A stretch of DNA of 64,000 nucleotides, from contig NZ_LT629770.1 in the NCBI RefSeq assembly GCF_900105335.1, positions 2,232,001-2,296,000 on the forward strand, written 5' to 3'. Positions 43,617 through 52,959 of the stretch are shown one piece after another. The translations under genes were made by a program, and so were the position numbers. The notes beneath the pieces are model-generated. The model searched no databases. It worked only from the letters and a program-made list of their open reading frames with translations, and was not told the DNA's origin. Positions within the stretch are counted from its first letter, which is position 1; every line of letters begins with the position of its first letter. This DNA comes from Microbacterium paraoxydans (GTDB taxonomy: Bacteria > Actinomycetota > Actinomycetes > Actinomycetales > Microbacteriaceae).

Positions 43617-44284
43617 CCGGCCACTCGCACCGTCTCGATAAGGGCTTGTGCGGGGGCGAAAGTCGCCAGCCGGGCGCGCAGCTTCGTCATGGCGACGCGA
43701 ACAGAAGCGTGCGGATCCTCGAGGTCGGAGCCGAACGCAAGCGCGAGTGTATCGATGCTCACACTCTCGGGATACGCGCGCACGATCTGATGCAGGAGTT
43801 CGAATTCGCGCGGGGGAAGCAACAGTGCATGCTTCTGCCAGCGGAGGCTGCGGTGCGTGATGTCGAGGGTCAGCTCCCCGAATCGGAGGGTGCGGTCAAG
43901 CGGGCCTGTCCGTGGGTGGAGGCGCGCCAATTCACGCAATCGGTCGGGGGTGATGGGGAGGCGGATGGTGCCACGCATTCCTGCTCGCATCGCAGCTTCG
44001 ATCATCGACGTCTCCGTGTCTTCGCTCACCCCGAAGAAGATCGGTCCTCCGCACACCGGTTCGGCGATCTGCACGATGGCCGCGAGCCGGTCGACCGACT
44101 CCCCGCCGGCGAGGACGAGCGACGCCTCGTAATCGTGGGCCAAGTCTGCCAGCGCATCGACGATCTCAGCGTGCACCGTTATCGGGACGCCTGCATGTCT
44201 GAACTCGGCGAAGCTCCCACGAAGGATCTCCGAACTGCGCCCGTGCAGAACGAACCGCGGGTCACCACCAGACAGGGAGGTCAT
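43598..44284 (-). CDS. response-regulator-like protein with degenerate receiver and OmpR-type wHTH
   Basis: 228 residues. The N-terminal half has a receiver-like alternation of strands and helices, but where a phospho-acceptor Asp is expected the sequence is [10 protein letters not shown], with no acidic residue. The C-terminal winged helix, about 130-225, is OmpR/PhoB-type ([43 protein letters not shown]). The ATG overlaps the pstB stop by four bases, so it is translated with pst and is its probable regulator. Its 3' end overlaps the 3' end of the convergent ArsC fusion gene by 19 bases. Confidence 0.8.
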   Translation of the reverse strand: MTSLSGGDPRFVLHGRSSEILRGSFAEFRHAGVPITVHAEIVDALADLAHDYEASLVLAGGESVDRLAAIVQIAEPVCGGPIFFGVSEDTETSMIEAAMRAGMRGTIRLPITPDRLRELARLHPRTGPLDRTLRFGELTLDITHRSLRWQKHALLLPPREFELLHQIVRAYPESVSIDTLALAFGSDLEDPHASVRVAMTKLRARLATFAPAQALIETVRVAGYRLAS

Positions 44285-45159
44285 CCGAATCGTCCGCTGA
44301 TGTAGTCCTCCGTGCGCTGGTCCTGCGGCTGCTCGAAGATGTTCTTGGTGAGGTCGTATTCCACCAGGACTCCTGTGCGGTCTCCGGTGGTCTCGTCGGC
44401 CAGGGCGGTGAAGAATGCCGTGCGGTCGGCGACTCGTGCAGCCTGCTGCATGTTGTGGGTGACGATGATGATTGTGTAGTCCTGGCGCAGCTCGTGCATG
44501 AGGTCTTCGATCCGCGAGGTGGCGATGGGATCGAGGGCCGAGCACGGCTCATCCATCAGGATCACGTCGGGCTGCACCGCGATGGTGCGCGCGATGCATA
44601 GGCGCTGCTGCTGGCCGCCGGAGAGTCCGAACGCGGACTGCTTTAGCTTGTCTTTCACCTCGCCCCAGAGTGCTGAGCGTGTGAGTGCCTCCTCGACGAG
44701 GTCGTCCATGTTGTCGACCTTCATCCCTGTGACGCGAGGGCCGTAGGCGATGTTGTCGTAGATCGACTTCGGGAACGGGTTCGGCTTTTGGAAGACCATC
44801 CCGACGCGTCGTCGGACCTCGATGGGGTCGACGCCCTTCGCGTAGATGTCTTCCTCTTGGAAGATGACGTTTCCTTCGACGCGGGCACCGTCGACGAGGT
44901 CGTTCATGCGGTTCAGGGAGCGCAGGAGCGTGGATTTGCCGCATCCGGAGGGGCCGATGAGCGCGGTGATCTCGTTGCGTCCGAACTCGAGGTTGACGCC
45001 TGTGACGGCCCGGAAGTCGCCGTAGTACACGTTGACGTCTTCGCAGCGGATGAGTCCGCTGGGGGTTTCGGCAACCCGCCGTGAGTCTGCGGTCTGGAAG
45101 TGGGTGTGGGCCGCCGTCGGCGCCGCTGCGCTCGTCGAGGTGCTCGTGGAGGTGCTCAT
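44281..45159 (-). CDS. pstB: phosphate ABC transporter ATPase
   Basis: 292 residues with a Ser/Thr/Ala-rich N-terminal extension of about 35. Walker [10 protein letters not shown] at 69-77, signature [13 protein letters not shown], Walker [14 protein letters not shown] and PstB-typical [10 protein letters not shown] are seen. It energises PstCA. Last transport gene of the pstSCAB run, with the wHTH gene behind it. Confidence 0.93.
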   Translation of the reverse strand: MSTSTSTSTSAAAPTAAHTHFQTADSRRVAETPSGLIRCEDVNVYYGDFRAVTGVNLEFGRNEITALIGPSGCGKSTLLRSLNRMNDLVDGARVEGNVIFQEEDIYAKGVDPIEVRRRVGMVFQKPNPFPKSIYDNIAYGPRVTGMKVDNMDDLVEEALTRSALWGEVKDKLKQSAFGLSGGQQQRLCIARTIAVQPDVILMDEPCSALDPIATSRIEDLMHELRQDYTIIIVTHNMQQAARVADRTAFFTALADETTGDRTGVLVEYDLTKNIFEQPQDQRTEDYISGRFG

Positions 45160-45163
45160 GGGT

Positions 45164-46078
45164 TTACCACCGTTTCTGGAACTTGTTGCGGATGAAGATG
45201 GCGAGGGCGTTCATCAGGATGAGGACGGCGAGCAGGAGGAGGCTCGTGGCGCCGGCGAGCTCGTGGAATCCCTCCTGCGGGCGCCCGGTCCAGTTGAAGA
45301 TCTGGATGGGGAGCGTGGTGTATCCGCTGAGCAGCCCGTTCGGATCGAACGTGATGTAGACGAGCGCTCCGAGGACGAGCAATGGAGCTGCTTCGCCGAG
45401 AGCTCGGGACAGCGCGAGGATCGAGCCGGTCGCGATGCCTGGGACCGACGCGGGAAGCACCTGCCTCCACGTCGTCTGCCATTGGGTGGCTCCCAGCGCC
45501 AGCGAGCCGTCGCGGATCTCCCGGGGTACGGCGCGCAACGCCTCCCTGGTGGCGATGATGATGACCGGGAGGATGAGCAGCGTCAGCGCGAATGCTCCAC
45601 CGATGACGATGTTCTTGTTGGTGACTCCGAGCATCGACAAGAAGGCGAGAGCGAGGAGACCGTAGACGATTGAGGGGACAGCAGCGAGGTTTTGGACGTT
45701 GAGCTCGACGAACCGGTTGAACCAGCGCTTCCGGTCGGCGAACTCCTCGAGGTGCACGGCGGCGGCGATTCCCAGGGGGAGGGTCATCACAGCGGTGGCC
45801 CCAATCGCCCAGACCGATCCGAGGATGGCTGGACGAGCTCCGGCTTCCTCCGGGTCAGCGGAGGGGAAGTTCGTCACCAGGTTCCAGGTGAGCTTGTTCT
45901 GTCCAGTGATGAAGATCGTGATCAGCAGAGTGACGAGCACAGCGAATGCGACGAAGAGCGACAGCCAAAGAAGTACGAGGAAGATGAGCGCGGTGGGACG
46001 CAGTTCGCCGTTTCGCCCGGTATTCAGCGGCCGGGTCGCGTTGAGCACACGGGACTCGGGAATCGTGGGCGCGGACAT
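45164..46078 (-). CDS. pstA: phosphate ABC transporter permease
   Basis: 304 residues. Six helices; the PstA region [21 protein letters not shown] and the coupling loop [20 protein letters not shown] are clear. The ATG at 46078 shares its A with the pstC stop (TGATG). A downstream pstB starts within a few bases. Confidence 0.92.
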   Translation of the reverse strand: MSAPTIPESRVLNATRPLNTGRNGELRPTALIFLVLLWLSLFVAFAVLVTLLITIFITGQNKLTWNLVTNFPSADPEEAGARPAILGSVWAIGATAVMTLPLGIAAAVHLEEFADRKRWFNRFVELNVQNLAAVPSIVYGLLALAFLSMLGVTNKNIVIGGAFALTLLILPVIIIATREALRAVPREIRDGSLALGATQWQTTWRQVLPASVPGIATGSILALSRALGEAAPLLVLGALVYITFDPNGLLSGYTTLPIQIFNWTGRPQEGFHELAGATSLLLLAVLILMNALAIFIRNKFQKRW

Positions 46079-47034
46079 CAGTAGGCCTCCCGGAATCGGC
46101 GGACGAATCGGATGCTGATGAAGTTGATGAGCAGTGTGATGAGGAACAACAGCAGTCCGACAGCGAAGAGGGTGTTGTACTCGAGGCTTCCGACGCGGGA
46201 GTCGCCGAGAGCGGCGTTCGCGATGAAGCCGGTCATCGTCTGCCCCTGCTCCAGCGGATTGCTCACGAGCTGTGCCTGACTGCCCGCAGCGATTGCGACG
46301 ATCATCGTTTCTCCGACGGCCCGGGAGATTCCGAGAACGACGGCGGCGACGATGCCAGACAGCGCGGCCGGAAAGACCACGCGAAGAGTGGTCTGCATGC
46401 GGTTGGCGCCGAGAGCGGCACTTCCCTGACGGAGCGCGCTGGGGACAGCAGACATCGCGTCCTCGGCGATGGATGCGATGGTCGGGATGATCATGACTCC
46501 CATCACGAGGCCGGCAGCGAGGACGCTGAACGCCCCTGTGGGGAGCTGCAGCCAGTCGCGGAGGACGGTGCCCTGCACGAACTGGAGGGCGAAGAACCCG
46601 TAGACCACGGTCGGGATACCCGCGAGGATCTCCAGCAGGGGCTTGAGCACCTTGCGCACTCGCGGTTTCGCGTACTCGGCGAGGAGGATCGCCGCACCGA
46701 GGCCGAAAGGAACGGCGACGAGGAGCGCGATGACCGTGGTCCACAGGGTTGCCGTGACCAGGGGGAGGACGCCGAAGGAGGCGTCCGCGAATCGAGGGGC
46801 CCAGCGCGTGCCGAAGAGGAACTCGAACGGTGAGACCTCCGCGAAGAAGCTCAGGGACGGGACCAGGAGCGCGATGACGATGCCCACGGTGGTGATGACC
46901 GTGATGGCTGCGGCAAGGCGCAGACCGAGTTTGATGAGGAACTCACCGGGCCGGCGGCGGCCTGCGAAAGACGAGGAGGGGGCGGGGGCCCGGCCGGTAG
47001 CCGGGCCCCCGGGCCGCTCAGTGACGGTGGTCAT
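46078..47034 (-). CDS. pstC: phosphate ABC transporter permease
   Basis: 318 residues. N-terminal signal-anchor-like helix, then PstC hallmarks EVSPFEFLFGTRWAP, the coupling loop QGSAALGANRMQTTLRVVFP and SRAVGETMIVAIAAG. With PstA it forms the high-affinity phosphate channel. It lies 23 bases after the pstS stop. Confidence 0.93.
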   Translation of the reverse strand: MTTVTERPGGPATGRAPAPSSSFAGRRRPGEFLIKLGLRLAAAITVITTVGIVIALLVPSLSFFAEVSPFEFLFGTRWAPRFADASFGVLPLVTATLWTTVIALLVAVPFGLGAAILLAEYAKPRVRKVLKPLLEILAGIPTVVYGFFALQFVQGTVLRDWLQLPTGAFSVLAAGLVMGVMIIPTIASIAEDAMSAVPSALRQGSAALGANRMQTTLRVVFPAALSGIVAAVVLGISRAVGETMIVAIAAGSQAQLVSNPLEQGQTMTGFIANAALGDSRVGSLEYNTLFAVGLLLFLITLLINFISIRFVRRFREAY

Positions 47035-47057
47035 GGGAATCGTCCTGAGCCGGAGGC

Positions 47058-48020
47058 TTAGCCGAGCGAGGCGAGCTCGTCAGCCGCCGTGGTGACCTGC
47101 TCTTCGGTGAGGGGCACGAAGAGTGCGCGCTCGGCGATGTCGAGCGAGTTGGCGACGTAGAAGTCGATGAACGACTTCACCGGCTCCTTGTCGACGTACG
47201 AGGCGTTGTTCACGTAGATGAACAGCGGGCGCCCGAGCGGAGTGTAGGTGCCGTCCTGGACGGTCTCGGTGCTCGGCATCACGCCGTCGACCGCGACAGC
47301 CTTGATGACGCCCTCGTTCTCTTCGACGTAGCTGAGCCCGAGGAACCCGATGGCACCGACGTCACCTGCGACACCCTGGATGGTGATGTTGTCGTCTTCC
47401 GAGGGGCTGTAGTCGGTGCGAATCGCACCCTCTTCGCCGTTGATGGCGTCGGTGAAGTAGTCGAACGTTCCCGAGTCGGTGCCTGCACCGAAGAGCGTGA
47501 TCGCCTGGTCGGGGAAGCTCGAGTCGACCTGGTTCCAGTTCGTGATCTCGCCCTCGGCCTCGGGACCCCAGATCTTGTTCAGCTGCTCGACGGTGAGGTC
47601 TTCAGCCCAGTCGTTCTCGGGATTGACGACGACGGACAGGCCGTCGTTGGCCGCGATGATCTCGGTGTACTCGATGCCGGCAGCCTCGCACTCGGCGGCT
47701 TCCTCGTCCTTGATGGCGCGGGAGGCGTTGGAGATGTCCGTCTCGCCCGCGCAGAAGGTCTTGAAGCCTCCACCGGTGCCCGAGGTAGCGACGGAGACGT
47801 TCACTCCGGACTCCTCATCGCGGAACAGGTCGGCTGCGGCTTCCGTGAGAGGGGCGACTGTCGACGACCCGTCGGTGTTCACCGAGCCGGTCAGCCCGCC
47901 CGATCCTTCGCCGGAGCCGGCGGATTCGCCTGCGCTCGGCTGCCCACCACAGGCGCTCAGCGCGAGAACGCCGATGACCAATGCTGTGGAGGCGAAGATC
48001 TTTGCTGTGGTCTTTCGCAC
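47058..48020 (-). CDS. pstS: phosphate-binding lipoprotein
   Basis: About 320 residues. I take GTG 48020 because AAGGAAG precedes it; the ATG at 48035 adds five residues and lacks a ribosome site. Lipobox ALSACGG follows a short hydrophobic signal. The mature domain has the PstS phosphate-binding motifs DGSSTVAPLTEAA and ATSGTGGGFKTFCAGETDISN, and FGAGTDSGTFDYFTDA. First gene of the pst operon. In an arsenic island, a selective PstS helps to exclude arsenate; this is a known theme, not proven here. Confidence 0.9.
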   Translation of the reverse strand: MRKTTAKIFASTALVIGVLALSACGGQPSAGESAGSGEGSGGLTGSVNTDGSSTVAPLTEAAADLFRDEESGVNVSVATSGTGGGFKTFCAGETDISNASRAIKDEEAAECEAAGIEYTEIIAANDGLSVVVNPENDWAEDLTVEQLNKIWGPEAEGEITNWNQVDSSFPDQAITLFGAGTDSGTFDYFTDAINGEEGAIRTDYSPSEDDNITIQGVAGDVGAIGFLGLSYVEENEGVIKAVAVDGVMPSTETVQDGTYTPLGRPLFIYVNNASYVDKEPVKSFIDFYVANSLDIAERALFVPLTEEQVTTAADELASLG

Positions 48021-48069
48021 GATTGCTTCCTTCATCTCAGACTCGTGACAGGCGGCCGATAGACCGCCT

Positions 48070-48091
48070 CGAATAGATGGTGATCTATTCG
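48070..48091. promoter_or_regulatory. 22-bp inverted repeat upstream of pstS
   Basis: CGAATAGAT and ATCTATTCG flank a four-base spacer, a perfect 9-bp dyad about 50 bases ahead of pstS. A partial second dyad (ATAGA..TCTAT, 48100-48115) follows. The ATAGAT core also occurs upstream of the arsR gene at 49.7 kb, so an ArsR-type repressor could bind here. Confidence 0.5.
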
Positions 48092-48110
48092 ACGTATTGA
48101 TAGAAGGTCA

Positions 48111-48132
48111 TCTATGTGAACGTGAGGTTAAC
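48111..48132 (-). promoter_or_regulatory. candidate PHO box of the pst operon
   Basis: On the minus strand GTTAACCTCAC is followed directly by GTTCACATAGA, two 11-base direct repeats of the actinobacterial PhoP-box form (GTTCACC-like). This is where phosphate-starvation activation would act. Confidence 0.5.
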
Positions 48133-48180
48133 GGACTCGGAAGAACTCCCGCGCATCGCCGGCAAGCACTCGGCTGACCG

Positions 48181-49356
48181 CTAGGAGAACCGAGCGAACG
48201 CGAGCGAGATCGCAGCGAGCCCGACGGCGATGAGGGCCATGGCGGAGTACGAACCGGTGGCCACTGCGAGCAGCGGACCGAGTGCCGGGCCGAACGCTCC
48301 GACGAGCGTGATCGGAGCAGCGAAGATCCCGTTGATGGCGCCGTAGTTCTGGGTGCCCCAGCGATCCGCGACGGCGGAACCCTGAACAAGCGTCTGAGCG
48401 CCTCGCACCGCACCCGCAGCGATACCTATGGAGATCAGCAGCCACGGAGGCCCGGGAATCAGGGCCAGCAAGGTGAGAGAGATGACACTGAGGCCGGCGG
48501 TCACCGTGAGGGGGGCCCATGGTGGGGCAGTGTGCGGGACGGCGACGTAGAGGAGTCGCCCGATCACCTGACCGGCGCCGAGGAGTCCGAGAGCCCAGGC
48601 GGCGAGCTCGTAGCTCATGCCCTTCTCCATGAAGAGCGGGATGAGCGCGAGGGTCACGCTGAACAGCGCAGCAGCGAGAGCGAACATGGAGAGCTCGAGC
48701 ATCCAGAATCGTCGCGTGCGCACGACCGTGCTCACCGTGTGAACCTCTGCGGCGTCGTCGTGGCGAACGGGTGACCAGGTGCGCTCCAGGCTGAACCAGT
48801 GCAGCGGCGCGGTGGTGAGAAGCAGGAAACCGGCGAGTATCAGGAACATGGTCCGCCAGTCGGTTATCGCCAGGAGTCCGGCGACAATCGGGGCGAAGAT
48901 GGTGGAGGCGAGCCCGCCGGCCAACGTCAAGATCGTCATCGCCCCGCGGCGTCGAGCGTCGTACCGGCGAGCGATGACAGTGAACGCCGCCTGGTAGAGC
49001 ACTGCCGATTGTGCGAGTCCTGCGATGACCCACCCCACTGTGAAGACTGCAAGGGTCGGTGCGAGAGCGACGAGCACGACGCCGAGCGGGCCGACGACGC
49101 TGCCAACAGTCATGATGAGGCGCGGCCCCCGCTCGTCGAGCCATTTCCCGACGAAAACGCCAGCGACAGCGGAGGCGACCAGGCCCGACGAGAACGACAG
49201 CGTGACCAGGGCCACCGGCCACCCGGTGTCATCCGCGACCGCGGGAGAGGCGACGATCAGTGCATAGAACAGGATTCCCCAACTGATGACCTGCCCCACC
49301 GACAGCGCGGCTAGCCGGCCGCCCAGGTGTGGCGAAGGGGCACTCGCTGAGGTCAC
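48181..49356 (-). CDS. MFS transporter of the arsenic locus
   Basis: 391 residues; GTG 49356 overlaps the arsR stop by four bases. Twelve hydrophobic segments; motif A GKWLDERGPRL in the first half and a long central loop between the halves. It lies in one operon with arsR and so is probably regulated by arsenite. MFS proteins of ars loci export arsenite, organoarsenicals or 1-arseno-3-phosphoglycerate; no GAPDH gene accompanies it, so the ArsJ role is not supported. Confidence 0.8.
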   Translation of the reverse strand: MTSASAPSPHLGGRLAALSVGQVISWGILFYALIVASPAVADDTGWPVALVTLSFSSGLVASAVAGVFVGKWLDERGPRLIMTVGSVVGPLGVVLVALAPTLAVFTVGWVIAGLAQSAVLYQAAFTVIARRYDARRRGAMTILTLAGGLASTIFAPIVAGLLAITDWRTMFLILAGFLLLTTAPLHWFSLERTWSPVRHDDAAEVHTVSTVVRTRRFWMLELSMFALAAALFSVTLALIPLFMEKGMSYELAAWALGLLGAGQVIGRLLYVAVPHTAPPWAPLTVTAGLSVISLTLLALIPGPPWLLISIGIAAGAVRGAQTLVQGSAVADRWGTQNYGAINGIFAAPITLVGAFGPALGPLLAVATGSYSAMALIAVGLAAISLAFARFS

Positions 49357-49694
49357 ACCGCGCGGAGAGAGTCGGCAGCGGCATCCATCGCGTCGCCGTT
49401 GAGAGCGAAGTACGCCCACTTGCCGCGCTGTTCACGCGTGACGAGGCCGGCGTCGGCGAGGAGCTTCATATGGTGCGACACCGTGCCCTGCGAAAGCCCC
49501 ACGGGCTCGGTCAGATCGCAAATGCACGCCTCGCCGCCAGCCCCGGCGGCGATGAGAGACAGGAGCCTCACCCGCGTTGGATCGCCGAGCGCCTTGAACA
49601 GGCGTGCAACCCGCTCGGCATCCGCGACGGTCATGGAGGGGGTGATTGGCGGGACGCAGCAGCTGGTCGATTCGATTGTCGTTGGCAAGCTCAC
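49353..49694 (-). CDS. arsR: ArsR-family arsenite-responsive repressor
   Basis: 113 residues from GTG 49694 (an upstream ATG at 49748 is possible). Winged helix FKALGDPTRVRLLSLIAAG, then VGLSQGTVSHHMKLLADAGL. Cysteines at ESTSCC near the N-terminus and at ACICDL before the recognition helix resemble the arsenite sites of corynebacterial ArsR. It controls the MFS gene with which it overlaps and probably the divergent flavoprotein gene. Confidence 0.85.
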   Translation of the reverse strand: MSLPTTIESTSCCVPPITPSMTVADAERVARLFKALGDPTRVRLLSLIAAGAGGEACICDLTEPVGLSQGTVSHHMKLLADAGLVTREQRGKWAYFALNGDAMDAAADSLRAV

Positions 49695-49742
49695 GCGACT
49701 AGTCTGGCACGTATTGACAATCTTCGATAGATAGGCGACAGT

Positions 49743-49755
49743 CTTCATATTGAAG
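49743..49755. promoter_or_regulatory. candidate ArsR operator between divergent genes
   Basis: CTTCATATTGAAG, with 5-base perfect arms and an AT-rich centre, lies between the arsR and the flavoprotein genes. An ATAGAT-containing segment is about 15 bases away. Confidence 0.45.
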
Positions 49756-49777
49756 TTTTTCGATTTGAGGAGATGTG

Positions 49778-51079
49778 ATGTCTGAGCTTCCCGTCGTCGT
49801 CATCGGAGCAGGGCCGCAGGGCCTCGCCGCAGCGGCACACTTGGTCGAACGCGACGAGAATGTCCTCGTCGTCGAGCGCGGGCACGGCCCAGCAGCTGCA
49901 GTCTCCGAGTGGGGACACGTGCGCTTGTTCTCAGCGTGGCCAGAACTCACGGACGCCGCTGCGCGCCGCCTGCTCGAGCCCACGGGGTGGAGCGCACCCG
50001 ACTCGGGGTATCCGACCGGCGCGCAGTGGGTCAGCGACTACCTGATGCCACTCGCGGATGTCCTGGGCGAGCGGATCCGCTACGCGACGACTGTCACCGG
50101 AGTCGCCCGCCAGGGCCGCGACAAAGTCGTCGACGCAGGCCGCCGGAGCCAGCCGTTCGTCGTCCACACTGTAGATGCCGCGGGCAACGAATCTCGCCTC
50201 CTCGCCCGCGCGGTCATCGATGCCAGTGGCACCTGGGGCCTGCCGAATCCCGCCGGGGCGGATGGGTTCCCGGCCCCCGGCGAAGCCGCGGCGTCCGATC
50301 TGATTTCGTACCGCATCCCATCCGATGTGTCGGACCTCGCCGGTTCGCACGTCGTGGTGGTCGGTGCGGGGCACTCAGCCACGCATGCCGTGCTGCGTCT
50401 GAGTGAGTTGGCCCGCCGGTCGCCGGGAACGCGCGTGACCTGGCTGCTACGCCGAGGGAGCGCCGCCAACGTCTTCGGCGGCGGAATCGGGGACGAGCTG
50501 CCGGAGCGTGCCGCGCTCGGTTCCCGCGCCCGCAAGGTGATCGACGAGGGGGTCGTCGATCTGGTGACAGGTTTCCGTGTCGCCGAGTTCCAGCACGGAG
50601 TCGATGGTCTGACGCTCGTCGCCGAAGATGGGCGCGAGGTGACGAATGTCGGGCGAGTATTCGCACTCACGGGCTTCCGCCCTGACACCGGGATGCTGCG
50701 AGAGCTCAGGATCGACCTCGATCCCACTCTCGAGGCGGTCGCAGGCATCGCTTCCGAGATCGACCCGAATATTCACTCCTGCGGATCGGTGCCCGCGACG
50801 GGCGCGAGAGAACTGGCGCAGCCGGAGCAAGGGTTCTTCATCGTCGGAGTGAAGTCCTACGGGCGAGCCCCAACGTTCCTCGCGTTGACTGGCTTCGAGC
50901 AGGTCCGTAGTGTCGCAGCTCACCTCGCTGGCGACCACGAGGCGGCCGCACGCAACGAACTCTCTCTCCCTGACACTGGTGTGTGCGGTGGATCCGGTGA
51001 CTTCGATGACAATGCGGGAAGCTGCTGCGCGGCTCCCCAGACCCTGCAGATCGGCGCGCGGCCTGTCACTGTCGGCTGA
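49778..51079 (+). CDS. FAD/NAD(P)-binding oxidoreductase, ArsO-like
   Basis: 433 residues from ATG 49778, after GAGGAG. FAD-binding VVVIGAGPQGLAAAAHL at the N-terminus and a second dinucleotide fold HVVVVGAGHSATHA near 190. The C-terminal tail holds cysteines CGGSGDFDD and GSCC that could bind a soft metal. Such flavoproteins are common in actinobacterial ars clusters; ArsO is a putative monooxygenase with no firmly established reaction. Divergent from arsR, so arsenite control is likely. A hairpin terminator follows. Confidence 0.78.
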   Translation: MSELPVVVIGAGPQGLAAAAHLVERDENVLVVERGHGPAAAVSEWGHVRLFSAWPELTDAAARRLLEPTGWSAPDSGYPTGAQWVSDYLMPLADVLGERIRYATTVTGVARQGRDKVVDAGRRSQPFVVHTVDAAGNESRLLARAVIDASGTWGLPNPAGADGFPAPGEAAASDLISYRIPSDVSDLAGSHVVVVGAGHSATHAVLRLSELARRSPGTRVTWLLRRGSAANVFGGGIGDELPERAALGSRARKVIDEGVVDLVTGFRVAEFQHGVDGLTLVAEDGREVTNVGRVFALTGFRPDTGMLRELRIDLDPTLEAVAGIASEIDPNIHSCGSVPATGARELAQPEQGFFIVGVKSYGRAPTFLALTGFEQVRSVAAHLAGDHEAAARNELSLPDTGVCGGSGDFDDNAGSCCAAPQTLQIGARPVTVG

Positions 51080-51090
51080 TTGCAACTCAT

Positions 51091-51125
51091 GAGGGGTGGG
51101 GCTCCCGAACCGAGCCCCACCTCTC
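51091..51125. terminator. bidirectional hairpin between convergent genes
   Basis: GAGGGGTGGGGCTC pairs with GAGCCCCACCTCTC (one mismatch) around a seven-base loop. It follows the flavoprotein stop and is close to the stop of the convergent arsC. There is no T-tract. Confidence 0.6.
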
Positions 51126-51130
51126 AGTAC

Positions 51131-51532
51131 TTAGCTGACGAGCCGAGCCGCCAGACCACGCACCTTCGCGTCGATGGCGTCGCGGAGCTCGCGCACCCCG
51201 TCGGCCTCCCAGTTCGAGGGGTCCGGGAATGACCACTCGACCAGCTCTCCGTGCACCGCGCCAGGCAGCGGGAGGCCCGGTTTCATCAAGACCACGACAT
51301 CGGCCGCGTTGAGATCATCCACTGTCACGGCCCGGGGCGTGGCCGCTGACGTGTCGATTCCGAGCTCGTGCAGCGTTGACGCGACGGCTGGGTTGATCGT
51401 TGCGGCTGGGGTGATTCCCGCACTCGTCGCGACAAGTCGCTCATCGCCGATGTGTGTCAGGAGATGGGCGCCGAGTTGGGAGCGCCCCGCATTGTGCTTG
51501 CATATGAACAGAACTGTCTTGGGCTGGGTCAT
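51131..51532 (-). CDS. arsC: arsenate reductase, LMW-PTP type, single-Cys form
   Basis: 133 residues. P-loop CKHNAGRS (Cys11, Arg17) and the late EWSFPDPSNWEADGVRELRD region. The segment that carries a cysteine pair in the other ArsC proteins reads VVLMKPGLPLPG here, with no Cys. It therefore resembles the mycothiol/mycoredoxin-coupled corynebacterial ArsC1/2 rather than the thioredoxin type. Divergent from trxB; both may share control. Confidence 0.85.
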   Translation of the reverse strand: MTQPKTVLFICKHNAGRSQLGAHLLTHIGDERLVATSAGITPAATINPAVASTLHELGIDTSAATPRAVTVDDLNAADVVVLMKPGLPLPGAVHGELVEWSFPDPSNWEADGVRELRDAIDAKVRGLAARLVS

Positions 51533-51623
51533 CTGGGGTCCTCTGGCTTCCTGACTGTCTCGATTGCTCCACCTGCATGATCTGTGCGCCAGGTGAAGAG
51601 AAGGTGAACTCCGTCACCAACAG

Positions 51624-51657
51624 TTGCACTCGGTATCGATGAATGTCAATATAGACA
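51624..51657 (+). promoter_or_regulatory. leaderless promoter and ArsR-like operator of trxB
   Basis: TTGCAC at 51624-51629 and CAATAT at 51647-51652 are 17 bases apart. The ATG at 51659 is about seven bases from the -10, so the transcript probably starts at the codon. TGTCAATATAGACA at 51644-51657 is a near-perfect dyad over the -10. No ribosome site is seen. Confidence 0.5.
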
Positions 51658-51658
51658 C

Positions 51659-52636
51659 ATGTCGATTCAAGAGGTTGAGCTGGTCATCATCGGGTCCGGG
51701 CCTGCGGGCTACACCGCCGCGGTCTATGCCGCGCGTGCAGGCCTTGCCCCCGTGGTCCTCGCCGGTTCCTTGACCGCGGGCGGCGCGCTGATGACCACGA
51801 CCGAGGTCGAGAACTTCCCCGGTTTCGTCGACGGCGTGCAGGGACCCGAACTGATGGAGTCGATGCGCGCTCAGGCCGAGCGCTTCGGTGCCCGCATCCT
51901 CCTCGACGACGCCATCCGGGTCGACCTCGACGGGCCTATCAAGACGGTCGAGACCGGCGCTGGAGAGACCTTCCTCGCCCGCGCCGTCATCCTCACCATG
52001 GGCTCCGCCTATCGCAAGCTCGGGTTGCCGGATGAGGATCGACTCACCGGTCACGGCGTCTCCTGGTGCGCCACCTGTGACGGCTTCTTCTTCCGTGAGC
52101 AGGAGATCGTCGTCGTCGGCGGCGGAGACTCCGCGATGGAGGAGGCACTGTTCCTCACCCGCTTCGCGTCGAAGGTCACCGTCCTGCACCGCCGTGACGA
52201 GTTCCGGGCCTCGAAGATCATGGCGCAGCGTGTGCTCGACCATCCGAAGATCGAGGTCGCATGGAACAGCGAGGTCGCCGGCCTCGTCGGCGCCGAGAAG
52301 GTCGAAGCCGTCACGCTACGCGACACCGTCACAGGCGCCGAGCGGACGATCTCGGCCACCGGAGTCTTCGTCGCCATCGGCCACGACCCGCGCTCCGAGA
52401 TCGTCACCGGCCTCGTAGACACGGATGCCGACGGCTACGTGCTCGTCGAGCACCCCTCCACCCGCACGAACCTCGCGGGCGTCTTCGCCGCCGGCGACCT
52501 GGTCGACCACACGTACCGTCAGGCGATCACCGCTGCAGGCACCGGGTGCGCCGCAGCACAAGACGCCCAGCACTACCTCGCGGCGCGGGACGAGACCGTA
52601 TCAGTACCCACCGAGACCGAGGAGGTCTTCGCATGA
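51659..52636 (+). CDS. trxB: thioredoxin reductase
   Basis: 325 residues. FAD motif [11 protein letters not shown], redox site WCATCDG (Cys137, Cys140), NADPH motif [13 protein letters not shown] and the closing [14 protein letters not shown] are all present. It reduces the thioredoxin gene product next to it. It is first in the trxB-trxA-acr3-arsRC-arsC run, which supplies reducing power for arsenate reduction. Confidence 0.93.
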   Translation: MSIQEVELVIIGSGPAGYTAAVYAARAGLAPVVLAGSLTAGGALMTTTEVENFPGFVDGVQGPELMESMRAQAERFGARILLDDAIRVDLDGPIKTVETGAGETFLARAVILTMGSAYRKLGLPDEDRLTGHGVSWCATCDGFFFREQEIVVVGGGDSAMEEALFLTRFASKVTVLHRRDEFRASKIMAQRVLDHPKIEVAWNSEVAGLVGAEKVEAVTLRDTVTGAERTISATGVFVAIGHDPRSEIVTGLVDTDADGYVLVEHPSTRTNLAGVFAAGDLVDHTYRQAITAAGTGCAAAQDAQHYLAARDETVSVPTETEEVFA

Positions 52637-52959
52637 GCGCGCCCATCACTGTGACCGATGCCACTTTCCAGGCCGAGGTCATCGACTCCGAGATCCCCGT
52701 CGTCGTCGACATCTGGGCCACCTGGTGCGGGCCGTGCAAGCAGGTCGCACCCCTCTTGGATCAGCTCGCCGCCGAGTATGACGGCCGTGTGAAGATCGTC
52801 AAGCTCGACGCCGACCAGAACCCTGAGACGGTAGCCGCAGTCGGTGTCACGTCCATTCCCACACTCGGGCTCTACACGGGAGGCACGCGGGTCGACACAC
52901 TCATCGGCGCCCACCCGAAGCCCATCATCGCCACGAAGATGGAGGCTCTCCTCGCATGA
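52633..52959 (+). CDS. trxA: thioredoxin
   Basis: 108 residues, ATGA overlap with trxB. Active site WCGPC (Cys32, Cys35), [20 protein letters not shown] and cis-Pro SIPTLGLY are complete. It overlaps acr3 by four bases. It probably regenerates the ArsC domains that carry a second cysteine pair. Confidence 0.93.
   Translation: MSAPITVTDATFQAEVIDSEIPVVVDIWATWCGPCKQVAPLLDQLAAEYDGRVKIVKLDADQNPETVAAVGVTSIPTLGLYTGGTRVDTLIGAHPKPIIATKMEALLA

Noticed and set aside
48181..49356. ArsJ-type exporter of arseno-phosphoglycerate
   Set aside because: ArsJ is found with a GAPDH gene, and none is in the window; only a general MFS call is kept.
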